Source of the DNA: Nymphalis io
Taxonomy: Eukaryota; Arthropoda; Insecta; Lepidoptera; Nymphalidae
Length of the DNA stretch: 64,000 bases
Direction: 5' to 3'
NCBI RefSeq assembly: GCF_905147045.1
Contig: NC_065906.1
Coordinates: 3,534,001-3,598,000, forward strand
Under the pieces are notes generated by a model, which saw only the letters and a program-made list of their open reading frames with translations, was not told the origin of the DNA and ran no database searches. The position numbers were made by a program, and so were the translations under genes. Below, piece after piece: positions 11,051 through 22,439 of the stretch (the first letter of the stretch is position 1; each line of letters begins with the position of its first letter).

Positions 11051-11769
11051 TTACAAACATAATGCAATAGTAGTTTCAAACGTAGCCAAGCTGACACCAG
11101 CATAGAGATGACACATTATAACATTGTTCAGACGTGTGAAATTGAAACCGTATTATAATATAACTTAAGTGGGAAGCAACGACGATATTCAAATAATAAA
11201 TTAAACGCGTTCTACTTCACCAAATTAGAAATTATCATTATTAAAATAAATATAAATAAAAACCTTTTTCCGCCCAAATTAAATAGATCGTAGTTAATAT
11301 TTACTATTTTTTTTAATTATTAGTTAATTAATAATTAAAAATTACAAATAAATTACGTCGTCCCTTACAAATATAATAAAAATGTTATTTTTAAAAGAAA
11401 AAAGGTAAACATAAGTGGTGCTACGAGATTTGCATTGCGTAAGGGTTTTTGCTTGATGTAACGCTGCTTGCATCAAACTTATAAACCGTGTATAGCTACA
11501 CGGTTTATAAGTTGACTTTAAGAAATGCTATATCTTTAGCAATTTATATTATAAACTGCGAAAAACATTCGCAGGACATAGCCTCGTTATATATAATAAC
11601 TTATTTCTCTCACACACTAATTACTCCTGTTACTCGACTGTATTGAGTCAGTAACTCTTTTGTGGGGCAATGTGTACGGTTTTACAATAGTTCAGTATCA
11701 GATGGAGTTCAAAATGTTGCTAATTAAAAAAATATGGTACGTTTGTGTGCAAAAGGCACAATACAATTA
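11051..11769. other. No gene recognised; one hairpin
   Basis: AT-rich. The only structure noted is the hairpin at 11476-11513. Confidence 0.5.
11476..11513. repeat. Perfect hairpin, 17 bp stem
   Basis: AACTTATAAACCGTGTA and its exact reverse complement around the 4-base loop TAGC. Confidence 0.85.
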
Positions 11770-11990
11770 GTGAGTTCAGAGATTGCATACCTTGGAAATG
11801 AAACGATCGCTTCCTGGCTATTTCTTTCTTATATTGGAAATTTGTGAACGATTACAAAATCTGACAAAATATACCGCTGAGTTTCTTTCACCGGCTTATC
11901 TCAGGTCAGAGAATTTTCTTTTCCAAGCCGGTGGTAGTTTTTGATTTAACAATCAATAAGTATATTGAATAAAAGATTTAGAGTTTGATT
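11770..11990 (+). mobile_element. LINE 3' end relic, family C
   Basis: GAGATTGCATACC, AATGAAACGATCGC, CCGCTGAGTTTCTTTC, TCTCAGGTCAGAG and CCGGTGGTAGTTTTTGATT lead to a GATTTTGAT-like end. The same order is seen at 16915 (+), 44415 (-) and 46800 (-). The AATAAA-GATTTTGATTTTGA ending is typical of a CR1/Jockey-type LINE 3' UTR in Lepidoptera, from memory. No coding left. Confidence 0.65.
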
Positions 11991-12289
11991 TTGATGCCGG
12001 GTCAAATATGGAGTTGATCCGAGTTTATATTACCAAGCTTAAGTTTTTTTTTATAATTTAAATAATTCATATATATATGGTAACAATAAATGTCCATTGT
12101 AAAGCCATTATTCATAGGTCATTGCTCATGTGCATGCAGCACATGGGGAGCTTTACTGAACAGTAACATTCTCTTCTCAGCTCCAGTAAGCGCTTTTATC
12201 AAAAACAAGTCCTTGCTACGTACTATACGCTTGGGAGGTTTAGAGTATTTGAAGCCAGAAATTACCAATCCGCTATAGATTTACTTGAT
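11991..12289. other. No gene recognised
   Basis: AT-rich; a 62-codon frame at 12090 has no recognisable domain. Confidence 0.4.
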
Positions 12290-12515
12290 GGTTGGGCTTT
12301 ATGCAAGCCTGGCTAGGCACCACCCACTCATCACAAATGTTACGGCTAAACAGCAATATTGTTGTGTTCCAGATTCAGGGGTGAATGAGCCATTGTAAAT
12401 ACAGGTAGAAGTGACATAGCAGCTTAGTTCATAAGGTTTGTCGCATTTTGGCGATGTCTGTGAGCAGTGGTGACCACTGATCAGGTGCCACATTTACCAG
12501 TCTGTCTACCTTTTT
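12290..12515 (+). mobile_element. SINE-B copy, 5' half of a SINE-B/SINE-A composite
   Basis: Sense SINE-B from TTTATGCAAGCCTGGCTAGG through CACCACCCACTCATCA and AACAGCAATATTGTTGTG to a diverged hairpin core (ACCACTGATCAGGTG). It ends in a CTTTTT tract next to a SINE-A body. Confidence 0.75.
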
Positions 12516-12519
12516 CCAA

Positions 12520-12690
12520 TCGTCGAAAACATCGCGAGGAAACCTGCATGTGTCTAATTTCACTGAAATTCTGCCACAAGTGTATTCCACCAAACCACAT
12601 TGGAATAGCGTGGTGGAATAAGCTCCAAACCATCTCCTCAAAAAGGGATATGAGGCTTTAGCTCAGCAGTGGATATTCACAGGCTGTTAA
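12520..12690 (+). mobile_element. SINE-A body, headless
   Basis: Starts at CGTCGAAAACATCGCGAGGA and runs through AATTTCACTGAAATTCTGCC and AGCGTGGTGGAATAAGCTCC to CAGCAGTGGATATTCACAGG. The tRNA head is absent and its place is taken by SINE-B. Confidence 0.85.
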
Positions 12691-14184
12691 CTGTAGATAA
12701 AGAAATAGACTGTCCATTTATTGAGAAAGTGTTAGGCTATGTAACATATAACTTAAAGCTACGGCTATAAATGGCAGAACAGTAACAATAAACGGCTACC
12801 AATACGGCAAATGGAATAGGCACATACTCGTTTCATTCTAATTTAACACGGAGGAAACAGCGGGCCACAGGTAGTAATTTATAAAACCACAAAACCACAA
12901 TTCTCAAATCAGAGTTGAAAGTGGTTTACTACCCGTTATATTTGGAATAGATCACTTCACTGAACTGCATATTATTAAAAATACATGATAATTACAATAC
13001 CTGCTAATTGTACGAATTTAATAATGGTATTATGAATAACTTTAATTGCATAAGTCAATCGCCAAAACTCCTTTGAACTTTGACCTCAAAATTTTACCGT
13101 CAACAATTTTTTATACCAATTAAAAATATGGTAGTGCAATCATATCTCATTACCAGTTAATAATACGATATTTCATTTTCGATTCTACTGATAAGTGTCC
13201 AACTTGTAATCAACAAATGTCACGGAAGCGTTTTCGATCTCTGTCGGTGCAGATGTCGATACGGCAATAATTGCCAATGTACACTCAGTGTCAGGAACGA
13301 AATAATCCGAATCCTGTCGAGTAATTCGATTAAAAGTTTTTATGCGTACAGTTTTAAACTTTCAATACATATTCTACAGCTAAACTATACTTAGTATTAT
13401 TTTAAAGATGAATTAGCCATTTAATGGTTGAAATGTTTTATGGGTAGCCCAACAATTTACTTTATAAAAAAAAAGTTACAATATTATAGTATACTACTAT
13501 TGTTAGTTCAATCGATGAAGACGCGCCTTACTATTAGAGCTCACTCACAATCGCTACATAACAGTACAAGTGAGCAATGTACTGCCAGCGATTTGAAAAA
13601 AAGGAGTAGGGCTTAATATCACGGTGACCCACCGTGATATTAAAAGGTGAGGCCAGGGTAAACAATTTGACAGCTAAGCGGTTTCGAAAACATTTAGAAT
13701 TAAAATATTTAGTCACGGTGATCATACATAATCAAGCCGCCCTTTTATTGTGACAATTACTAAGAAAACTTACATCAAAATGTTATTAACTCAATCATAT
13801 TTTATTTCCAAGTAACAATATGGGAAAAAATCTCTTTGTAAATTGAAAATAAACATCTAACGTGCATAATAAGACAGTGTATGTCATTATAAGCAAAAAA
13901 GATAGTCATTTCACACGTCACACTCTGTAATAGCTCGGCATAACGGAAAGAATGTTTCATTACATTTACAAATGTGAAAGGAAAAACAAATCGAAATAAA
14001 TGTCACTTAAATAAAGGCACGCTTCTGCGAAATTTTAATTTATTGTGCGATATGATTTTTTTTATAGTTTAACATATATTTTGAGATAATAAATGATTAT
14101 TATCTGTAATTTGTGGTTATTAATTGAAATATAAACGAATATTTAACCGTATTAATACAAGAAGAGATTAAAAAATAGGAAAGT
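12691..14184. other. No gene recognised; one perfect hairpin
   Basis: About 1.5 kb of AT-rich DNA. Short open frames at 13428-13616 and 13534-13725 overlap on opposite strands and show no domain. The only marked structure is the hairpin at 13613-13643. Confidence 0.5.
13613..13643. repeat. Perfect hairpin, 14 bp stem, 3-base loop
   Basis: TTAATATCACGGTG and its exact reverse complement around ACC. A CACGGTGATCAT block near 13714 repeats part of the stem. Confidence 0.85.
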
Positions 14185-14290
14185 AAAACCCTGTGAATGT
14201 GCCACTGCTAGGCTAAGGCCTCGTTTTGAAGAGAAGGTTTGGAGATTATTCCACCACGCTGCTAGAATGCGTTGGAACTAGCTATGTAAG
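14185..14290 (-). mobile_element. SINE-A body fragment
   Basis: Reverse-oriented body: GCCACTGCTAGGCTAAGGCC, GAAGAGAAGGTTTGGAG, ATTATTCCACCACGCTGCT. Head missing. Confidence 0.75.
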
Positions 14291-14719
14291 TGTTCGTTCA
14301 CTCATATGAATTATGGACGTCCGCAAAGACGGACATGTTTTACGTTACTTGGTTTTTGTTTCTTACGCTATAAAAAACGTCAATCAACTAATATCTGATA
14401 CTTTATTTCACAATTTTTTTTATTCTGCATTGAAAAATACATTTACGTCCGACATACACAAATATATAACATAGTTAAAACATCATAGGCTTTTAGTTTC
14501 CGGGCTATGCAAGAACTTTTTAAGGACTTTTAATTGCTCTCATATCATTTATTATATATATATATATATATATAATTTATCTCTAGACAATAAACTTCTC
14601 GAAATAATATATCAAAACATTGTTATAAAATGGAAAATTGTGTTTATAGCCATCGATGATGTTTCCTAACCAATTTAGGGCTCCAACTGCTCTGCACAAG
14701 TAAGTAAGCCAAGTTTAAC
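14291..14719. other. No gene recognised; short AT microsatellite
   Basis: AT-rich; about nine TA units near 14555-14573. Confidence 0.5.
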
Positions 14720-14835
14720 ATAACTTCTGAGTTCCCAAGGTTGATGGTACATTAGCGGTGTAAGGAGTCGTTAATCTTTTATAGCATCAATGTCTAGAGG
14801 CAATTGTGACCACTTACCGTCTGTTTACCCATTTG
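14720..14835 (+). mobile_element. SINE-B 3' half, diverged
   Basis: GTTCCCAAGGTTGATGGTAC, GGTGTAAGG, ATCAATGTCTAGAG and TGACCACTTACCGTCTG follow the SINE-B order in sense. The hairpin core is damaged (GTCTG for ATCAG). Confidence 0.7.
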
Positions 14836-15352
14836 GCGGTCCAATTTAAAAACGTGTAAGATAAAAATATTTGGAATTAATATTATTTCTTTTTAACAAA
14901 GAGAAAGAGTGATCTATTTTCTTGCAGGATAATAAAAACTATTTCTACCTCATCATAAATATTTTTGTTCTAAAATAATCCTTTAAAAATATTCCATACA
15001 TAGACAGCTTCGTTAAAGTTTAATCTTTGTCACATTTCTGCACAATGTAAACAAAACTGCATAATGTAAAAAATAAAACGAAATATGAAACACATTTATT
15101 TTGTATGTAAAGTACGTTCGCGCATTTCCAAGCAAACTCATATTTCATATCTGTATTCTCTGCTTGTCTTTACCTTATGCAAGTAACTTTTGCAAAACGA
15201 AAGCTTATCTTTTACTCTAAATTTTAAAACAAAATATACTCATACAACTTTATCATTGTATTAAAATTGAAATCATAATAATTTAGACATTAATATGTTT
15301 AATGCATTCTACTTATTAAAATATTATTTACATTCAGCATTTCAATAGATAT
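14836..15352. other. No gene recognised
   Basis: AT-rich non-coding DNA. Confidence 0.5.
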
Positions 15353-15670
15353 ATAAAAACTTTGGCCGCGCCTTCACCCGCGTAGAATTAAATTTTTTAC
15401 TATAACAGTACATATGTACATACAAAGGCGCATCGGATAAAGCAGCTTAATAGCGCTTTTTCTTTCACTGCTGGTTGCCTTACAAATACTATTATATCAG
15501 ACTTAAATTTTAATATCACCAAAATAAAATAATTTTTAGCATAGACTATATTACTTCTGGATAACGTAGCTTTCTAATGGTGAAAGAATTATCAAAACCG
15601 ATTCGGTAGTTTTAGAGTTTATCGATTGCGGTCGAACAAATATTTTCTCCTTTTTATAATGGTATAGATA
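15353..15670 (+). repeat. Possible Helitron-like relic
   Basis: Opens with GGCCGCGCCTTCACCCGCGT. Its second half has AAAACCGATTCGGTAGTTTT, GAGTTTATCG, GTCGAACAAATA and a TTTATAATGGTATAGATA end, a layout I associate with lepidopteran non-autonomous DNA elements. There is no clean terminus, so this is tentative. Confidence 0.35.
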
Positions 15671-16084
15671 TTACCGTCTTTGGTTCCTGTTGCGATAGAA
15701 GGGCTGGTTCATTCGAACAGAGAATCGGAATTGCATATCAACGGGGGAATACAGCCAGCATTCAATGGGGTTGTGATTTCATAAATTACATTATTTGTGT
15801 TGGTTTTAACGATATTATTTAAAAAAATAAATAACACGTTAATAACATTTAGAGTTTTAATTTTATTTACAATATTATTTATTTTAATTTAATTTAAAAT
15901 TATTATTTATTATATAATAAAAGTCATAGCCGTAATAAAAGTCTTTGTATTTTAACGGTATGCATTTCAATAAAAAAGCGACTAACAAAATAATATAAAA
16001 ACTGTTAAGCGCTGCAAAACAGTCCTCTAATAGAACGCTGTAAAACAATACCACTAATGAACAACAATGCAATAAAAATTACGA
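15671..16084. other. No gene recognised
   Basis: AT-rich. A 62-codon minus frame at 15884-16072 is low-complexity hydrophobic and not called. Confidence 0.45.
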
Positions 16085-16262
16085 GACAAAGCCGTAGCGA
16101 GTAGTTTTAGTGAAAAAACAGAAATGACGTCACAGGCCGAGACTGCCTTTGAGACGTGGCGCGACTTAAGCGCTCCTATTCAGCGTGATTACATTCGCAA
16201 AGCGCCTGCCGAGAACCGTAATTTAATTCACTTGGGCATCAAGGCAATTTTCGATATCGAAG
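16085..16262 (+). repeat. Repeat E, with a conserved short frame
   Basis: Homologous to 24165-24350 in reverse. The + frame from the ATG at 16124 reads MTSQAETAFETWRDLSAPIQ then RDYIRKAPAENRNLIHLGIK. The other copy reads MTSIVAFSETRRDLNAAIHC then DYIRKVPVESCNLIQSS. GC content is above the surroundings. The family is unknown to me. It could be a transposon coding scrap or an old duplicated exon. Confidence 0.6.
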
Positions 16263-16369
16263 TTGATTTTTGTATTTAAAGATTTGTTTGTCTGGTTAAT
16301 TTATTTTAATGGGAAAAGGGTATTGAAGGTATAAAAAAATATTTCAGTTCTATCAAAACAAGTAAGGCG

Positions 16370-16480
16370 ACTCTAATCCCACTGCCGAACAAAGGCTTCT
16401 ATTGAGGAAATAGTTTGGACGTTATTCCTACCCGCTGTTCCAATGTTGGTGGGAAACACACGTAATAGAACTTCATACGA
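16370..16480 (-). mobile_element. SINE-A body fragment, diverged
   Basis: ATCCCACTGCCGAACAAAGG, GGAAATAGTTTGGACG, TTATTCCTACCCGCTGTTCC and a GTTGGTGGGAAACACACG block follow the reverse SINE-A order. Confidence 0.65.
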
Positions 16481-16619
16481 CGCGTAGATTTCGTCATAAT
16501 CTGTTCACAGTAGATGACTTCTTGAATTTTACGGACTAATTAAGCAAATTAAATCTTAATTGCTCTTCATTGCAGGTTTGCTTTCGTTTTATAGTCACTT
16601 GTTCTAACTTCTAGGCTAT

Positions 16620-16745
16620 ATTGTAACACAAGGGACTTAACATCTTAGATCCCAAGGCTGGTGGTGCATAGGCGGTGTAAGGGATGGTTAATATTTATTA
16701 CAGTGTTAATCATTGAGACATGGTGACCATTTACCATATCGCACA
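16620..16745 (+). mobile_element. SINE-B 3' half, diverged
   Basis: AACACAAGGGACTTAACATC, ATCCCAAGGCTGGTGGTGCA, GTGTAAGGGATGGTTAAT and ATGGTGACCATTTACCAT follow the SINE-B order in sense. Confidence 0.75.
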
Positions 16746-16914
16746 TTTGCTCAGTCGCCTGGCAACTTCAGAAAAAATTTTCTTCCAATTTCAGCATGCG
16801 ATGAATTGGTTCATTTTGCATGCTATAATTTTTTGAATGTTTTCATGGTACGAGAAAAATACGTGCAACCTTAACAACGTGCAAAATTATATTTAAGGAG
16901 AAAGGTATTAGGAT

Positions 16915-17160
16915 ATATTGAGATAATGATTGCACACCCTGGGAATGAAACGATCGCCTCCAGGTTATTTCAAATAAAAAAGGTATATATAATTTGTCTA
17001 TTGTTGTAAAGACTGAGATATAAAAAAAACCGCTGAGTTTTTTTCGCCGGTTCTTCTCAGGTCTGCTGAGGTGTTTATTTCCGAACTGGTGGTAGATTTT
17101 TAACAATCAATAAGCAAGTATAACGCTTCTATATTGTATAAAGATTTTTGATTTTGACTA
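16915..17160 (+). mobile_element. LINE 3' end relic, family C
   Basis: ATGATTGCACACCCTGGGAA, GAAACGATCGCCTCCAGG, CCGCTGAGTTTTTTTCGCCG, TTCTTCTCAGG and CGAACTGGTGGTAGATTTTT lead to AAAGATTTTTGATTTTGAC. It lies parallel to the copy at 11770. An 87-codon minus frame over it is a by-product. Confidence 0.7.
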
Positions 17161-17744
17161 TTGCATAACGACAGCCAATAAAATCTATCTTAAGCATAAT
17201 AATATAATGCCCTATATATACATCTCTTTTGTCTGTACTTTAGTTTTAGTTTCATTGTTGTACACTAAAGCTACTTTTTTGTATATTATTATAATACTAA
17301 TTTATATATTTTTTACCTTCAATTACAATGAATCTCTATATATTCTTAATGCGTTGCTAAGCCAGTTATTCAATCATGATATTGTTCTGCGATTGCTGAC
17401 GAAGGTTTGTGGCTCAAGAAAACTTTTTTCTTTTTCTTTTTATATTTTTATCGTTCAAAATAAATATTCTGTGTAGGTACTTATACTACCCGTGCGAAGC
17501 TGAAACAGATCGAAGCGTTCCGGTCACCGGACGAACAGACAGAAATAGAATCAAGTGTTGCAATTCAGCGGTAATCCTGCATACAATTGGGAGGACTTTG
17601 TGTAAGCCCTTGCGTTGGCCATTCATTCACTATTCTACATCTAAACATCGATAAATGTCAATATTTAGATTGCGATGTTTCAATTTGAAGGATGAGTAAG
17701 CCAATTTAACAAGCAAGAGAGATAATTAATTCCACTGTATTAAT
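17161..17744. other. No gene recognised
   Basis: The open frames here (17207-17476, 17409-17654) overlap in different phases and are Tyr/Ile/Leu/Phe-rich without a recognisable domain. I do not call them. Confidence 0.45.
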
Positions 17745-17791
17745 ATTAATCATCACTTACACACCGGTTATGTTTGTTAGTGATGATTAAT
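17745..17791. repeat. Hairpin, 13 bp stem
   Basis: ATTAATCATCACT and AGTGATGATTAAT are exact reverse complements separated by 21 bases. Confidence 0.75.
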
Positions 17792-18254
17792 ACGTGTGTG
17801 TTTCAACATATTCCGTCTTTGATGTATCTTTTCTCTTATGTTTATTTAGTTTATTACAGTGGACCACTGTATGTGTTATTATTAACAGTATCGCAATCTT
17901 AATTTTAAGATTATTGATGACTACTATGATATAAGTTTTAATAGGACTCTATAACGTTGACTTTTTCTCGGAATATTGGAATATTTTAAGTGCATTTAAT
18001 TTACGATATTCTGTAAGTAAATCATTAGTTATTTATTGAAAAAGTATAACGACTGAAGTTTTGTACTTTCGATAGATGTTTAATCAATTTCTACGTAAGA
18101 TCTAGTAACTGTTAATTTCAAGAATAAATTACTTAAGCAAGGCATAGTATTTATTTTTAAGTTTTATAAGTGTACAAGCTATACAAGCTGTTTACAACTT
18201 ACTAAATATTGATAAAATATTGTAAAAAAAGTAACAACTTGTACACGTTTCACA
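17792..18254. other. No gene recognised
   Basis: AT-rich non-coding DNA. Confidence 0.5.
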
Positions 18255-18335
18255 GCTGAACAACTGCCTCCTTTCCGAAATGTTATTGGAGCTTATTCCA
18301 CCACGCTACTCCAATACGATTAGGTGGATACACAT
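18255..18335 (-). mobile_element. SINE-A body fragment
   Basis: TTGGAGCTTATTCCACCACG, CTACTCCAATACG and TTAGGTGGATACACATATTG match the SINE-A body in reverse. Confidence 0.7.
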
Positions 18336-18454
18336 ATTGTCTATATTCACACGATACAAATATTACCAAGAGAATGTTAGTTAAATTTTTGGCCTCGCTT
18401 TCATGAGTCAGATTTTAGTCTGAGCGAATTTTAATACTTATTTGAATTACCTGA

Positions 18455-18610
18455 AGCGTAAAATGTTCAGGGAACAGTTTAATTCATTCAACAGCATGGA
18501 AACCGCGTGCTCGGCTTTTTAAACCCGTTTCAATCCCTCAAAACATGGAAATATTAATATGGATAAATGTTCCCAGGCTGGCTGGCTGTTATGTGAATAA
18601 AGTTAGTGTC
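18455..18610 (+). repeat. Repeat G, first copy
   Basis: Shares with 28235-28395 the ordered blocks TTTAATTCATT, GGAAACC-like, CTCGG(T/C)TTTTTAAA, TTTCAATC, ACATGGAAATATT, TTATGT and GAATAAA. Both lie on the same strand. Class unknown; no ends defined. Confidence 0.55.
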
Positions 18611-18984
18611 TAAATTTATTTAGGATTTATCTTCAAAAGATCGAATTAATTCGTAATTATATACTTTTAGGTACTTTGTTTTTAACTCTAACATATTTTG
18701 CGCACGACACATGACGTTTGTTATTCAGTTTTAGAAAACTTCAAGAGAAAGTTTAATTATTATATTATATAGAATTGTACAAAAACATTTTTAAAGACAT
18801 GCTTTTAAGCTAAAGTTAGTGTTTATGCTGTTGCCCTTTGAGTTCTTTCATCTGGAGCCAATATTAGATGACTACATCTCAGTCAGTCAGTTCATGCTTC
18901 TTTTACGTAATGATATCTACCTACCTTTTTAATATTTCTACTAATGTTTGTTTTATTTGTATATATTATCTGTGAAGACTTAGA
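18611..18984. other. No gene recognised
   Basis: AT-rich non-coding DNA. Confidence 0.5.
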
Positions 18985-19085
18985 AAGAGGGTATTTGCTT
19001 TGTTTATTTATTGAAAAGTATGAATATTATAAGCGTGAAAGTGTTTTTGTTTATTTGTTAAACTTTTACGTCTTAACTAATGCCA
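18985..19085 (-). repeat. Repeat H, inverted copy
   Basis: In reverse it gives TAGTTAAGACGTAAAAG, AACAAATAAACAAAAACAC and TTTCACGCTTATAATATTCA, the order seen at 10895 and 42715. Confidence 0.55.
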
Positions 19086-19574
19086 ATTATCATTTTGCAT
19101 CATAAATGTTGCCAAGAGCACAGAAAAGAACATAGGTCATATAGGATACATAGGATACCAGACACCCGCCCCCATCCACCCTCTTCACACACATGCGGAG
19201 CCGCGGGTGGAAACTATTTAATAAATATATAAAAAAATCGATATTATCATTACGAGAATAATAAAAATGGCGTCGGCTGAAAGCAGATGCTTCTATCTCG
19301 TTTAATGAAACATTAATTACCGAGCGAACCATTTCATTACTTAATCTTTTGTTGAATATTTAAAATTTTCGACATTTCGTTAATTTTCAAGATAATACAT
19401 CTCATTTTAATTAAATAACTTCAAAATTACGGCCTTACTTATAAACGTAGTTTAGGAATGTTTATATAACCACTTATTTATTTATTTATCTCTTTCTGTC
19501 ATCATTGATTTGACATACAAAAGAAGAAGACAGCATTCTTTAACTAATTACACTTCAAATAACTTTTAAAGTAA
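19086..19574. other. No gene recognised
   Basis: An 80-codon minus frame (19332-19090) shows no domain I recognise. Otherwise AT-rich. Confidence 0.4.
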
Positions 19575-19850
19575 AGTAAAAGCCTATAAATGTTCCATTG
19601 TTGGGTATCATAAAACCTCATTTTCGTTTGAAGAGAACGTGAGGAGCTCATTCCACCAAGCTGCTCTAAAGCGAATTCGTAAAAACACACGTGATAGATT
19701 TTACTTCCTTCCTTAGGAAGTTTTCCTTGCCGGCGATCACGAGATGAATTATAAACACAAATCACGCACATGAGAAACTGTGCTTGCACGGGCTTGAACT
19801 CACAATCTTCGGTTAATATTCAGGTCTTCTAACCACTCCGCCAACTTCAC
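19575..19850 (-). mobile_element. SINE-A, near full length, diverged
   Basis: Reverse order of body then head: TTCCATTGTTGGGTATCA, GAGCTCATTCCACCAAGCTG, CGAGATGAATTATAAACACA, GTGCTTGCACGGGCTTGAAC (box B region) and CTTCTAACCACTCCGCCAA (box A region). An old copy by its divergence. Confidence 0.8.
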
Positions 19851-19994
19851 CATTTATAATAAATGAAGCTGTTAATGTACATGTTATATCGATTGGTGTT
19901 AAAGCGTTTCAATAACTGTTACATTAATTTTTCCGCAAAATAAAACATAACATATACAGACATTTGCTCTTTAAGAATTATTAACAATTCCTTA

Positions 19995-20115
19995 TATCGC
20001 CAATTCACCTTTGGAAATAAGGTGTTATGTCCCTTGTACTTGTAGTATTACTGGTTCATAACATTACAAAATGTTACTAAGGATTGCTGTTTGGCGGTAG
20101 AATTTGTGATGAGTT
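19995..20115 (-). mobile_element. SINE-B fragment
   Basis: CCAATTCACCTTTGGAAATA, GTTATGTCCCTTGTACTTGT and TTTGGCGGTAGAATTTGTGA match the central part of SINE-B in reverse. Confidence 0.75.
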
Positions 20116-20439
20116 GTGGGTTTCAAATAATTGCAATAATCCGCAAGTTATTTAACACAAATATATTATATACTACGAAGCTATTTAAATTCGATACCAG
20201 AAATTATCAGCTTCAACTATGTTATACAAAAATAAAATTATTTCTATATATGTTGAGTAATATTTTTTTCTGAATGTACGTTAAAAAAAACGCGATCTAT
20301 TAATAGTATTTCTGTTGAAGTCATCTTAATCGGCCAAGCTGTTTCAGGAACATCGGTTAACAAATACAATACAATTACGCGAATCAAGTATGAAACCTCA
20401 GTTTTCAAATCATTTAAATATAGACTCTAACGATTCAAA
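20116..20439. other. No gene recognised
   Basis: AT-rich non-coding DNA. Confidence 0.5.
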
Positions 20440-20600
20440 AATACGTTTCCCGATTGATAAACTAAACTTCTCTTAATCCTTACTTAATGTCAGTTACTTG
20501 TTCTGGGTCCACAATTTAAATTGACTTTATATTTAAGTTTCTGTTGAGGGAAATTAATTGCATAGCTTCGTAGGATCTAGCCTCAGCATTTCAAAACAAT
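20440..20600 (+). repeat. Repeat F, first copy
   Basis: Aligns with 39235-39375 on the same strand: AGTTACTTGTTCTG versus AGTTCTTGTTCTG, CAATTTAAATTGACTTTAT versus CATTTCAAATTGACTTTAT, GAAATTAATTGCATAGCTTC versus GTAATTAATTACCAAGCTTC, and a GGATCTAGCCT/GAACTTATCCT block. Class unknown. Confidence 0.6.
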
Positions 20601-20704
20601 TAAACTGAATAGTTATTATTATAAATGTTAACGGCCTTACTTGTAACCGTTGCTGATTTACGTAAATTTATCTTATTTTGACAATATTATTATTTATTAT
20701 GTTA

Positions 20705-20895
20705 TAAGTAAGCGGACTAGCAAATGGGCCACCTGATGTTAAGTGATCAACCGCCTATAGATATTGGCGATGTATGAAATACCCACCCAAACCAACCCTT
20801 GGGTACGATGTTATGTCCTTTGTGTCTGCAGTTACAGTGGCACACTCATCCTTCAAACTGTAATTATTGTTGTTTAGCGGTAGAATATCTATATA
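20705..20895 (-). mobile_element. SINE-B, 5' part missing
   Basis: TAAGCGGACTAGCAAATGGG, CCACCTGATGTTAAGTG (hairpin core with one change), ATTGGCGATGTATGAAATAC, GTTATGTCCTTTGTGTCTGC and TTTAGCGGTAGAATATC follow the reverse SINE-B order. Confidence 0.8.
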
Positions 20896-22439
20896 ACATT
20901 CGAAAGACAGCATTGTTCAACTAACCTGTCGCTAAGTAACTTTTATCAGTAAGGCTGTAAATATCTCATCACATTGTTTTAATGATCATTGTTTTATTTG
21001 TCTGCAGCATGAAAGCAAATCAATTATATAACTGTATATTTAATTGTTTAATTATATTATGTTTGATTACAAGGGTTTTTCTTTAGTAAAAATGTTAGTA
21101 GTAGCAGTAGTAGTGTGGTATTTGATAATATTCCCGTGCTTGGAAGGCTCACGAAGCAGTTGGTTTTTCATCTGATCTTCCTTCAGTCGCATAGGATAGC
21201 TATTAAACCATTATACTACGAGAAATATGAGCATATAATATTTTTGGATAGTTGGCTTATCCTTATTATCTAAACAAATAAAAACAATATTTATTATATA
21301 CTTTATTATGGAACCTCATAAATATTTGGGGTCAGCGCAGTGTGTTTTTCGCATCCATTAATCTCTATTTATAGTCATATCCTCATTTTTTGCGCATATC
21401 ATCATTATAATAATAAAAAAATTAAATATGCTGTATGTAATATAAACTTTTTATACAGAACCTTATTCTTACGAAAGTGCGAAGTTTTGTAATACGAAAT
21501 AAATTTGTTTATAATCTAATAAGTTAAGACAAAATATAATGTTCTTAAAAAACTTCTGGCTTCATGACTTTTAACAAAAATTGCTTCATTCGTTAAAGGG
21601 TTCATTAAACTCTTAACTTAACTATTAGGGAATAAACTATATTAAAAAGCGATTTAAGCGATTTAGTGTATTTCTCTTTATGTATATTAATTAATCAATG
21701 CTAAAAGTTTTAATTTATTCAAACACATATTATACACAAATGAATGTTGTTGTATTTTCTTATTGTTCTCGGAGAATGGCAAATATATACTATTTTAACG
21801 TCTAGAAAGTTTTTAAATGACAAAAGGGACTCTTCGTTGTCTGTCATCAAAGTAACCTTCTATTTATTTGAAGTTTACTCTCGTTTGAAATGAATTGTTT
21901 AATTTTAATTAAGTTTTAAAGTAGCTAATTTACCATAGATACTGTTATAAAATTTTGTTTAAAAATTAACTATTTGATTCTTTTTAAAACGAAATAAATC
22001 ATTAGTTATAATTCTAGTATGTTTTCAAGCAACAGTCTGTATAGATAAGTTGCGTTATTCTTTTATGTAGTCCTAAAAATTGGTGAGTAACGCGAAAGTG
22101 GTTAATTATGAATATAATTCAAAATTATAAAAAGTTTATGAACAGTGCTATACTGTAAGAACTAACTTCGTAAATCACACGTAAAATTTTAAAAACCGAC
22201 TTATGGTATTAGTTATTCTATTTTGTACAAAATTGCTAACCGTTTATTTGATTTTTAGGAGTGTTAGGGACGCGCGGATGAAATCTAAAATTTTTCTACC
22301 TCTTAATGTTGTCAGAAGATTAATAATTTATATAAGAATAGTAAGTGAAATCTTTTACTGAGATACATTATACAATGTATGTTAAAAATAAAAATATATA
22401 GGACATTAAATTTTTTATACAAAGTAAAGTAAAAGTGAA
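20896..22439. other. No gene recognised; weak SINE trace
   Basis: 1.5 kb of AT-rich DNA. Near 21130-21220, ATTCCCGTGCTTGGAAGG and AAGCAGTTGGTTTTTCATCT weakly resemble the body of the tRNA-SINE at 6560, in the opposite orientation. Near 21325 a GGGGTCAGCGCAGTGTG block looks like a retroposon scrap. Neither is firm. Confidence 0.4.

Noticed and set aside
17207..17654. Two overlapping small frames as membrane peptides
   Set aside because: Hydrophobic composition follows from AT-rich codons; frames shift without a common product.
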